Positions 34,774 through 42,770 of a DNA stretch of 64,000 nucleotides are shown here, in pieces. The notes under the pieces were generated by a model that saw only the letters and a list, made by a program, of their open reading frames with translations, did no database searches and was not told the origin of the DNA. Each line of letters begins with the position of its first letter. Position 1 is the stretch's first letter. The position numbers and the translations under genes were made by a program. This stretch comes from Leptolyngbya sp. Heron Island J (GTDB taxonomy: Bacteria > Cyanobacteriota > Cyanobacteriia > Phormidesmidales > Phormidesmidaceae). The stretch covers positions 115,768 to 179,767 of the forward strand of contig NZ_AWNH01000043.1 of the NCBI RefSeq assembly GCF_000482245.1, read 5' to 3'.

Positions 34774-36750
34774 ATGTTTGCTATTTTTCCTATAGTCAGT
34801 CTGATCCTATTAGTACTGATCGGCTCAAAGCTTTTTCAGCATAAACGAGAGGCGCTACTGGGAGCCTTGATGGCTTGGGCTGTTATTGTCACCGTTTTAA
34901 CTGAGGGGCTAAGCCTAATCCGAGGGTTTAATCCGGTATTGTTAACCTTGACCTGGTTTTTGATCACAGCAGGGCTCGGAGTTTTTCTGTGGCAAGCCTA
35001 CGGTCCCAGGCTAATTAAGGCTGCGCCTGGCTATTGGTTGAATCCGGCTCCATTTATTAATTTACCAGTGACCCTCAAGCTATCGACGGTGGGGATGACC
35101 ATTGCTTTATTGGCAATCGGCGTCACAGCGGTGATGGCGGCTCCTAATCACTCCGATTCGATGGAGTACCATCTCAGTCGGATTATGCACTGGATTCAAA
35201 ATGGGACGGTAGCGCACTATCCCAGTCATAATATTTTTCAGCTGTATCAAAACCCCTGGTCGGAGTTTGCGATCGCACATCTGCAAATCCTCAGCAATGG
35301 CGACTATCTCAGCAACTCTGTGCAATGGGTCAGCATGATCGGCTCGATGTTTGGCATATCGCTAATTGCCAAAGAGCTCGGTGCAGGCCGCAACGGTCAA
35401 ATTTTAGCCGCGATCTTTGCTGGCACCATGCCCATGGCCGTGTTACAAGGGTCCAGCACCAACAATGACCATGTGGTTACCCTGTGGATGGTCTGTTTTG
35501 TCTACTTTGCCCTGGTTACCATGGGGCAGGGGTTGAACCCCATCCGGCTAGTGTGTTTAGGTACCAGTCTGGGGCTGGCAATTTTGACTAAAGGCACAGC
35601 CTATATTTACGCCTTTCCCTTTTGCATCTGGCTGCTGATTTGGGGCATTCGCCGTTTGAAGTGGCGCATGGTCAAACCCATGGTCGGGATTCTGGCCATT
35701 GCCATCGTTATCAATGCTGGCCATTATTTCCGCAACTATGCCCTATTTGGTACTCCCCTGGGCTCACCGGGGGATGAAACCGGCACAGCCGTTGGTCTTA
35801 CCTATCTGATGTCCAACGTCGTTAGAAATCTAGCTCTCCATGCCGACATTGTGAGAAACCTGCATCTAGATGGCTTGATGACGCCCACCACAGGGCTGAC
35901 AGAAAAGGCGATTACTATTTTTCACAACATCATTGGTGTAGACGTCAGTGACCCGGCCATTACCAGTGCGAAAGAGTCGAGATTTTATGTCCCCAGCATT
36001 TCGTTTAATGAAGATAAAGCGGGTAATCCGTTGCATCTAGCCATCATTCTGATCTCATCTGGGTTACTGCTGATCAACAGTCGGCTACAACAGCGGCGAC
36101 GGTTATTTATCTACTGGTTAACCACAACAGCCACCTTTCTCCTCTTTTGTCAGCTGCTGACCTGGTCCTCGTCTCGCTGTCGGCTACACTTACCCATTTT
36201 TGTTCTCTTTGCAGCCCTAGTGGGCACCGTGATTGGCCATTCACTCAATCGTAGAGTGGTTAATATTCTGACAATCTTTCTAGTGTTGCTGTCATTGCAG
36301 TGGGTGTTCAACAACGATATCCGACCCCTGACCGGAGAGAACAACATTTTTGCTAGCCCGCGTTCAAGGGAATATTTTAATACCCAGCCCGCATTAGAAG
36401 GGATTTACACCAATGCGGCCAGCGAGATCAATAATCAAAGCTGTACCAATATTGGCATGGTGTTTGAAAATATCTCCTTTGAATATCCCCAATGGTTGTT
36501 ACTGAATGCACCCCGCCGTGGCTTTCAGATTCAGCATGTGAATCTTGACAATGAATCGGAGCCCCTATCGAGCCAGCCGCGCTATAGCCGATTTGAACCT
36601 TGTTTAATCATGAAAACAGCCTCTCGGGATGTTGATGCTCCCTTAGAGGCAGAACTGCAGGTTGATGGCAAACGCTATCGAGAGATCTGGCAACAGACTG
36701 AAGAGGCGAGAAACTCCCAGAAGTCAGTACAGCTATTTGCCACCAACTAA
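34774..36750 (+). CDS. GT-C family membrane glycosyltransferase (ArnT/PMT-like)
   Basis: A 658-residue protein with about 11-12 hydrophobic helices in the first 500 residues and a soluble C-terminal domain. The first extracytoplasmic loop has SDSMEYHLSRIMHWIQNG, the acidic residue pair expected for a GT-C lipid-linked sugar transferase, then HYPSHNIFQLYQNPWSEFAI. Such enzymes use polyprenyl-phosphate sugars to modify lipids, proteins or glycans on the outer face of the inner membrane. Acceptor and sugar are unknown. No ribosome site is obvious before the ATG. It follows the P450 by 247 bases with no clear operon link. Confidence 0.8.
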   Translation: MFAIFPIVSLILLVLIGSKLFQHKREALLGALMAWAVIVTVLTEGLSLIRGFNPVLLTLTWFLITAGLGVFLWQAYGPRLIKAAPGYWLNPAPFINLPVTLKLSTVGMTIALLAIGVTAVMAAPNHSDSMEYHLSRIMHWIQNGTVAHYPSHNIFQLYQNPWSEFAIAHLQILSNGDYLSNSVQWVSMIGSMFGISLIAKELGAGRNGQILAAIFAGTMPMAVLQGSSTNNDHVVTLWMVCFVYFALVTMGQGLNPIRLVCLGTSLGLAILTKGTAYIYAFPFCIWLLIWGIRRLKWRMVKPMVGILAIAIVINAGHYFRNYALFGTPLGSPGDETGTAVGLTYLMSNVVRNLALHADIVRNLHLDGLMTPTTGLTEKAITIFHNIIGVDVSDPAITSAKESRFYVPSISFNEDKAGNPLHLAIILISSGLLLINSRLQQRRRLFIYWLTTTATFLLFCQLLTWSSSRCRLHLPIFVLFAALVGTVIGHSLNRRVVNILTIFLVLLSLQWVFNNDIRPLTGENNIFASPRSREYFNTQPALEGIYTNAASEINNQSCTNIGMVFENISFEYPQWLLLNAPRRGFQIQHVNLDNESEPLSSQPRYSRFEPCLIMKTASRDVDAPLEAELQVDGKRYREIWQQTEEARNSQKSVQLFATN

Positions 36751-36757
36751 GGAATAA

Positions 36758-36892
36758 CGACTTTTAATTGAAGGAAAACTCACGATCGCCGCTATTGCGC
36801 TAGAGGTTGGATTTGCCCATCAAAGCTATTTGAATTGCCACTTTAAGCGATGGGTGGGTGCCACACCCAAAGCCTTGATCAATAGTCAGTGA
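36758..36892 (+). pseudogene. C-terminal relic of an AraC-family regulator
   Basis: The open segment ends [20 protein letters not shown] then [18 protein letters not shown] and TGA at 36890. This is the second helix-turn-helix of AraC proteins (IAxxVGFxxQSYFxxxFKRxxGxTPxxL). A stop codon lies directly upstream (36755) and the rest of the gene is missing. Confidence 0.75.
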
Positions 36893-36991
36893 GAATGTGC
36901 AAAAAATCAGGAGAAGCTGCAAGAGCCTAAGACCTCATTAGCTGGATACTTCATTTATTCATCCAACTCCTGATTTAGGAAACGCCTGCAA

Positions 36992-37175
36992 ATGTCGCAT
37001 ATTCTATATCTAGACTCTAGCCCAAGAGGGAGTCGTTCGATTTCGCGTACTTTAACAAAGGAATTTGTATCAAGCTGGATGCAGCATTCCAGCAAACCTT
37101 AAAGCCTACATCGACCAAATTGTGCGCGTAAACAAGACCTTTACTCTGGATTGGGAGGGTTTGTTAACCCAAAGC
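36992..37175 (+). pseudogene. FMN-dependent azoreductase (AzoR) relic, frameshifted and deleted
   Basis: ATG at 36992 reads MSHILYLDSSPRGSRSISRT then LTKEFVSSWMQHSSKP and stops at 37100; this is the AzoR N-terminus. In another frame from about 37096, LKAYIDQIVRVNKTFTLDWEG matches the middle of AzoR. About 60 residues between the two parts and the whole second half are gone, so the gene is dead. AraC-type regulators commonly stand beside azoR, so both relics are probably one decayed locus. Confidence 0.75.
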
Positions 37176-37181
37176 TTTGCA

Positions 37182-38597
37182 ATGACTTCTCACGCTGAAT
37201 TAAATTTGCCTGCGGCAAGAGTTGACTCACAGGGAAAACGTCGTGTGGACTATCGACGTATCTTACTGCTGGCATTTCCGCTATTTCTTAGCAATGGAGT
37301 TCAAGCAGTATTAAATCTTACGGACGCTTGGTTTATCGGACGTCTCTCGACTGATGCGATCGCTGCGATGGGAGCACTGTACTTTCTCATTACGGTGCTG
37401 TTTATTCTATTTGGTGGGGTGGGTATGTACGTGCAAACCTTGGTAGCCCAGGCATACGGAAAGGGTCAGCCATTCCAAGCGTCGCAGGCAGTGAGTCTCG
37501 GATGTTGGAGTGCTTTATTGCTTACACCGCTATTTATTTTTCTGGCTTTTCCGGGGGGCAAATTGCTCTCGCTGTTTCAGCTTTCTCCAGCAGTTGAACA
37601 GTTAGCCATTAGTTATTGGACGCCGCGACTCCTGGGATTAGGAATTGCAATTGCCAATTTGGGCTTGGCTGGCTTCTTCAATGGTATTGGTAAGACCAGA
37701 ATTACTCTGTGGATATGGATCTCCATTGGCCTCATAAATGTCGTTCTGAACGAGGGATTGATGTTTCAGTTAGGCATGGGTATGGCAGGGGCAGCATGGG
37801 CAACGACGCTCTCGCTCACGATAGGTACAGTGCTTTTCCTAATGGTTTTTCTGAGCGGTAAGATTCACCAAGACTTTCATTCGCGTAGAGTTTGGCCACC
37901 TCACTGGCAAATGATCCGTTGTTTGGTTTCTATGGGATTGCCACTGGGATTTCTCATGACTGCTGATTTAATGGGAATTTCCCTGTTTCAAATCATGCAG
38001 GTTAAGCTCGGTGTTGTTCCGGGGGCGGCTACTCAAGTTGTGATGATGTTGACGTCTACGGCATACATGCCAACATTGGGCATCGCTCAAGCAGGCACTA
38101 CCTTAGTTGGACAGTCAATTGGGGCAGGTCATCGTCCCTGGGCAAAACGGTTAGGCAACATTGCGATCACCCTGTCTGTACTCTACTCAGTTTCAGTGAA
38201 TGCTTTGCTTGCATGGAACGGACGGTGGCTAGTACCGATATTCGTCACAACAACTGACGGCCAAGTTGAAGCTGTTATTCAACTGAGCCAAACATTACTC
38301 TGGTTGGCTGTGGTCTACAACGCTTTCAATGCCTTGAATATTGGCAGTGCTTTTTGTCTTCAGGGTACTGGTGATATCAGGATGCCTAGCCTGCTCGCCA
38401 TTCTCTTAACCTGGTTAGGTTTTGTGCCCTTTACCCATATTCTGACGTTCGCTCAGGGCGAAGGACTGGTCAATTTTCTACCGCAGTTAGGGATCGGCGT
38501 TTTTGGCGGGTGGATTGCCGCAATTCTGTTTACTCTGGTGCTGAGTGCATGTCTATTGTGGCGATGGCGGTCAGGCGACTGGCAAAAAGCAGGTTGA
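37182..38597 (+). CDS. MATE family multidrug/toxin exporter
   Basis: A 471-residue exporter with 12 predicted membrane helices that would expel organic cations or drugs in exchange for Na+ or H+. Family marks include LLLAFPLFLSNGVQAVLNLT-DAWFIGRLSTDAIAAMG near the N-terminus, PRLLGLGIAIANLGLAGFFNGIGKTR, and the second-half repeat GIAQAGTTLVGQSIGAG. An in-frame ATG at 37065 gives a longer product, but its first 39 codons are azoreductase relic, so the start is set at 37182. The exporter may have lain downstream of the dead AraC-AzoR genes and shared their control. Confidence 0.88.
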   Translation: MTSHAELNLPAARVDSQGKRRVDYRRILLLAFPLFLSNGVQAVLNLTDAWFIGRLSTDAIAAMGALYFLITVLFILFGGVGMYVQTLVAQAYGKGQPFQASQAVSLGCWSALLLTPLFIFLAFPGGKLLSLFQLSPAVEQLAISYWTPRLLGLGIAIANLGLAGFFNGIGKTRITLWIWISIGLINVVLNEGLMFQLGMGMAGAAWATTLSLTIGTVLFLMVFLSGKIHQDFHSRRVWPPHWQMIRCLVSMGLPLGFLMTADLMGISLFQIMQVKLGVVPGAATQVVMMLTSTAYMPTLGIAQAGTTLVGQSIGAGHRPWAKRLGNIAITLSVLYSVSVNALLAWNGRWLVPIFVTTTDGQVEAVIQLSQTLLWLAVVYNAFNALNIGSAFCLQGTGDIRMPSLLAILLTWLGFVPFTHILTFAQGEGLVNFLPQLGIGVFGGWIAAILFTLVLSACLLWRWRSGDWQKAG

Positions 38598-38648
38598 ATC
38601 AAACTAGCTGAAGGCAAGGGCATGCCCGTGAGAGCAGATCTGAAGGCC

Positions 38649-38673
38649 ACCAATTCTGGGGGGCTTACAGGGA
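38649..38673. repeat. Dispersed REP-like element
   Basis: CCACCAATTCTGGGGGGCTT matches the CCCCCAATCCTGGGGGGCTT element at 62526-62545. The CCNCCAAT..TGGGGGG form is partly self-complementary. It lies after the MATE stop codon. Confidence 0.45.
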
Positions 38674-38784
38674 GGTATCGACAGTAAGTGCTATCGACGA
38701 CCGAACCCCCTCCGTCTACGGCACCCTTGGTAAGGAGAGGAAATTCAACAACACAATCTCACGCTGGTTTTTCCTACTTAGCCC

Positions 38785-39636
38785 CTAAGCAACCGACTGA
38801 CATAGGTCCATTAACGCGGTCTGACAGTCACTATGGGCCTGTTGAGCCCGCTCAACTAGCTCCGGTGGAAATGACTGAGTGAGCTGCCGTTGCGATCGCA
38901 CAATCTTACCGGCCTTAATCTTGCCCTTAGAATCACCGACTCCTTTCATGCCAGTAGTTTTGAGCACTGTATACTCTTCTGTAAACGGGGTTCGGGTCTG
39001 CAAAAACTGTTGGAGGGTGGTGAGCACCTGTGGCGTTTGATCCAGCAGCTGCTCATAGGTCACCACCAGCATCCGAGCTGGGTCATTAATCAGCTGCGCA
39101 TAGGTCACCAACATGGCCATGCGCTCAGCATAGTACTCAATCGTATCCTGCTGATTCCAGTGGGGTTTGAGGTCGGCAATACTGGCCAGACTCCGCTGTG
39201 GCTCTCGCAACAAAAAGATGGCATAAACCTGCTCAGACTCCAGAAAGTCATGGTTCAAGAACTTTTTGTTATGCAGCACCTTATCCATGACGTACTGATG
39301 ATTCATGCGCAAGTTACGCACATCCCCCAGGGTGCGAAAGTCCTGGGCTTGCCAGTACACCTTTTTGAGCAACCCTTTAAAGTCATTGGCATCAGCATAA
39401 TTAGTATGGGTTTCCCCATAGCCAATCACCTCTGGATTGGTGGTTAACAAGTGGGTTAACAACGATGAGCCCGACCGCATATGGCTAAGCAGCAGCAAAA
39501 ATCGATAGGGCTGAGGGCGAAACGCGACTGTATAGGGACGATTGACTGCCTCAATCCGATAGTTGAAATAGGTCTGCACCAGATCATTTTTATACTCGCG
39601 AATCCGCTGCCGCCACTGACCTAATGTTGATGCCAT
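38785..39636 (-). CDS. Sulfotransferase family protein (second in window)
   Basis: A 283-residue PAPS-type sulfotransferase. The 5'-phosphosulfate loop is FLLLLSHMRSGSSLLTHLLT (46-65), followed by NPEVIGYGETHTNY; the 3'-phosphate site is AIFLLREPQRSLASIADL. The N-terminal 40 residues are basic and helical (RQRIREYKNDLVQTYFNYRI). C-terminal KTTGMKGVGDSKGKIKAG is an ordered loop typical of Stf0-like or glycan-sulfating enzymes. It is convergent with the MATE gene and stands 54 bases after the CheA-hybrid start side on the same strand, but a shared transcript with chemotaxis genes is doubtful. Confidence 0.83.
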   Translation of the reverse strand: MASTLGQWRQRIREYKNDLVQTYFNYRIEAVNRPYTVAFRPQPYRFLLLLSHMRSGSSLLTHLLTTNPEVIGYGETHTNYADANDFKGLLKKVYWQAQDFRTLGDVRNLRMNHQYVMDKVLHNKKFLNHDFLESEQVYAIFLLREPQRSLASIADLKPHWNQQDTIEYYAERMAMLVTYAQLINDPARMLVVTYEQLLDQTPQVLTTLQQFLQTRTPFTEEYTVLKTTGMKGVGDSKGKIKAGKIVRSQRQLTQSFPPELVERAQQAHSDCQTALMDLCQSVA

Positions 39637-39689
39637 AGGGTTTCCTGAATGGGCCTAAGGGTGAGCAAGCTAAATGCTCTAGGTATACG

Positions 39690-42600
39690 TTACCCGATTG
39701 CACCCATCAGCTTTTCATTAACCGTCAGCGCTTTTAATTCCTTCAGCAGCTCTTGCTCGTTATAGGGTTTTGAAAAGTAGGCGGTTGCCCCTAGGTTCAT
39801 CGCTAACTTGCGGTGTTTTTCACTACTCCGCGAGGTGAGCATCAAAATCGGTAACTCCTCATATTCCGGCTGCTCCCTCAGCTCTTCAAGCACACCGTAA
39901 CCATCAAGTCGCGGCATTTCAATATCACAGATCACCGCCGCCACCGTCAGACCGTTGATCAGCTTATCCACGGCTTCGCGACCGTCTTTAGCCTGTTCCA
40001 CCAAATAGCCGGAGCGTTCTAGCGTAGTGGCCATATAGCGTCGCGCATGAATGGAGTCATCAACTACCAATATCCGGGTGCCCTGGGACTGGATAGCCAT
40101 GCTTGGGAGCGCAGGCTGCACGGGTTCGGGTTCATCGGCCAGCCATTCCATCAAACGAATGGGATCAACCAGCGGAATGACTCGGCCATCGCCTAATACC
40201 GTGACTCCGCTAAACCCGGTAGGCAAGGGCAAGGGACTGGCCACTGGACGGATGGCTACTTCCAATTCCTGCCAGAAGCGGTCAATATTCAGGCCGTAGC
40301 AGTTTTGCTTTTCTCCGACCACAACTACCATGGGACAATTAATCAGCGGTTGACCACTCATCTCTGGCGATCTAGACCGCATCACCCAGTACTCTTCTAA
40401 TCGAATTAGCGGAATGGAGCCTTCTTTCCAGGGTATGGATGACTCGGTCATCTCGATAGCTGGCGTTCTGATCACTTCTTGCACCGTATCAACGGGAACG
40501 GCAAAAATAGAGCCGTTACGCTCCAGCAGCATGACCCGCACAATCGAGAGGGAGAGCGGAATGTTGATGCTAAACGTAGTGCCTTGCCCCAGCTCTGTGG
40601 TCACCTGGATATCGCCCTTTAAGTCTTGCAAGTTGGTGCGGACCACATCCATACCATAGCCACGCCCTGATAGCTCAGTTACCTGGTCGTTAGTACTAAA
40701 GCCTGGCTCAAAGATAAAGGACAGCAGTTCCTGACGACTCATGGCATCAATTTGAGCAGTGGGAAGACCGTATTGATGAATGCGATCGCGAACACGATCT
40801 AGATTAATCCCGCCGCCGTCATCGCTCAGAACAATCACCACTCGGTTACCACGATTCACCGCCCGCAACGAAATCTTGCCGACAGCAGGCTTTTGTTGGG
40901 CAACACGGTGTTCAGAGCTTTCAATCCCATGGTCAAAGGCGTTGCGTAATAGATGCATGAGCGGATCGCTCAGCTGATCCAACGCAAATTGCTCAATCAG
41001 GGTACTGCCACCTTCAATCTCAAGCTCCACAGTTTTCCCATACTGCACCGACCAGTCTCGTACCGCTCGGGGGAAACGTCCGACAATCGACTCAAACGGA
41101 CGCATCTGGGTCTGAGTAATCCGGTTTTTGAGCAAACGACTGGTGTAGTTAAGTCCGCCAACTGCCTGGCCCATTTCATTCAGACCCAGTTCAATATCGT
41201 GACTAACCTCCTCAAGTTTCACAATCGTCTCCATATGCTCTTGAGCTAGCAAATGGAGCTGGGAGTAGCGATCAAATTCTAGGGCATCTAAATCTTCGGG
41301 CGCTGCCACCTCAAAAGCCTGAGGCTTAGTCTGATCGGTACCATTCATGCCGATACGATTGCCAGCAGGAGCCGCCATGCCTCCATTTTCGACCATCGCC
41401 CCAAGAGGGCCTTCCATGGACGCCTGGTCATACCATTGCCGGAGCTTAGTATTAAAGGCGGCCAGGGCAGTCATCCGTTCTTGCATCAACTCACTAAATA
41501 CCTGGAGCTGATCTAGTTTGAGATTAACCGCATTTCGATTCAGAATCAGCGCCTCAAAGTTAGTGTTAATGCGCTTGAGTTGTTCAACCGAAACCCGCAC
41601 CGTGGACATTTTTTGCCCCCTCGGAGCAGCACTGGGCGGCGGCGCACTGAGAGGGATAGGTGAGACAACGGCTGGACTCACTGTGGCTTTAATCGGTGCC
41701 ACAGGTGGCTGCTCCGGCTGATGGTCAGCCGGAACTGGCTGATCAACGATGTCTGGATCGGGTTCTAGAGACAGTTTTGCAAACTCCGCCTGCAATGCCT
41801 CTAGATCAACTGACTGATCAATGGGATTTTGACTGACCAGTTCACTCTCTCCGGGCTCAGAGTCTGGTAAAAGCTCAATGCCTTCTAAGGACACTAGCGG
41901 ATCCTGTGACAACTCAAGCTCACTCTCCGCAGTTGGCAGCTTCACCAAAAGCTCTGGCAAAGAAAATTCACCTAAGTCACTGGGATCTGCATTCGCAATA
42001 TCGGCAGATACTTTTAATTGGTCAGGCAGTCGTTCTGTACGCCCCAAAAGCACCAGTGAGTGACTCCGTCGCCAATTTTTCATCGCTTGATGTGCGATCG
42101 CATCGACCAACTCAGTTTGAGCAGACAGACAATGCTCCTGGACAGAACTGCATAGGGATACAAATGGCTCCAATTGAGCCATCATGCCAAACTCAGACAT
42201 CCGTTGAGCCATGGCAACCGTGGCTTGTCTGAGGTCATCTCCCTTGAGCTGGGATAGCTCATCTTGAAATTCTTCGAGACAATCTTCAACACTTGTGGTG
42301 AAGATCACTACATCAAGATTTTCATCATTGTCTTCCGACAAGAGACGGGCTTCGTCTTCCGGGGTAAGATCGCCTAAATACTGGTTTAGCTGAGTAAAGA
42401 CAGGTTCAATATCAGTGGCTAACCACGTCGGGTCGATAGTCTCCTGCATCTGATAATGCAGACGCACTGACCGCAAACAGTCCACCCCTTTTAACAGCAA
42501 ACTTTCTAAAGAGGTATCTACCGATAATCGTCGGGCTCGCAGAATTTTAAACGCATCCTCTAGCTGGTGAGCAACCTGACTCAGCTCAACAAACCCCATC

Positions 42601-42770
42601 ATGCCAGCAGTTCCCTTAACAGAGTGAGCGGCCCGCATGGCAATATTGATTTGACCCAAGCGATCATCTGCTGTTTTTAGCCCCAGCAAGACGGTTTCAA
42701 CTTCCTCAAAATATGTTTCTGCTTCTGCCAGAAAGGTCAGTCGAGCTTGTTGCTCCTTATCTAATTCCAT
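39690..42770 (-). CDS. CheA-type hybrid histidine kinase (Pix/Hmp/Pil-like)
   Basis: A 1026-residue chemotaxis kinase. Order: Hpt/P1 domain with phospho-His49 (MRAAHSVKGTAGM); a second helical Hpt-like region (150-270) without the HSxKG motif; a Pro-rich linker (330-390); dimerisation helices; HATPase with LRNAFDHGIESSEH (N box), LSDDGGGINL (G1) and GRGYGMDVVR (G2); a CheW-like domain (about 745-885); and a C-terminal receiver RILVVDDSIHARRYM with phospho-Asp in ICDIEMPRLDGYG. Such CheA-REC hybrids drive type IV pilus twitching, phototaxis or hormogonium motility in cyanobacteria. The start codon overlaps the MCP stop (TAATG), so translation is coupled. Confidence 0.92.
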   Translation of the reverse strand: MELDKEQQARLTFLAEAETYFEEVETVLLGLKTADDRLGQINIAMRAAHSVKGTAGMMGFVELSQVAHQLEDAFKILRARRLSVDTSLESLLLKGVDCLRSVRLHYQMQETIDPTWLATDIEPVFTQLNQYLGDLTPEDEARLLSEDNDENLDVVIFTTSVEDCLEEFQDELSQLKGDDLRQATVAMAQRMSEFGMMAQLEPFVSLCSSVQEHCLSAQTELVDAIAHQAMKNWRRSHSLVLLGRTERLPDQLKVSADIANADPSDLGEFSLPELLVKLPTAESELELSQDPLVSLEGIELLPDSEPGESELVSQNPIDQSVDLEALQAEFAKLSLEPDPDIVDQPVPADHQPEQPPVAPIKATVSPAVVSPIPLSAPPPSAAPRGQKMSTVRVSVEQLKRINTNFEALILNRNAVNLKLDQLQVFSELMQERMTALAAFNTKLRQWYDQASMEGPLGAMVENGGMAAPAGNRIGMNGTDQTKPQAFEVAAPEDLDALEFDRYSQLHLLAQEHMETIVKLEEVSHDIELGLNEMGQAVGGLNYTSRLLKNRITQTQMRPFESIVGRFPRAVRDWSVQYGKTVELEIEGGSTLIEQFALDQLSDPLMHLLRNAFDHGIESSEHRVAQQKPAVGKISLRAVNRGNRVVIVLSDDGGGINLDRVRDRIHQYGLPTAQIDAMSRQELLSFIFEPGFSTNDQVTELSGRGYGMDVVRTNLQDLKGDIQVTTELGQGTTFSINIPLSLSIVRVMLLERNGSIFAVPVDTVQEVIRTPAIEMTESSIPWKEGSIPLIRLEEYWVMRSRSPEMSGQPLINCPMVVVVGEKQNCYGLNIDRFWQELEVAIRPVASPLPLPTGFSGVTVLGDGRVIPLVDPIRLMEWLADEPEPVQPALPSMAIQSQGTRILVVDDSIHARRYMATTLERSGYLVEQAKDGREAVDKLINGLTVAAVICDIEMPRLDGYGVLEELREQPEYEELPILMLTSRSSEKHRKLAMNLGATAYFSKPYNEQELLKELKALTVNEKLMGAIG

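Noticed and set aside
37065..37181. Extra N-terminal 39 residues of the MATE exporter
   Set aside because: This stretch reads as the middle of azoreductase and is not part of MATE proteins; the start was moved to 37182.
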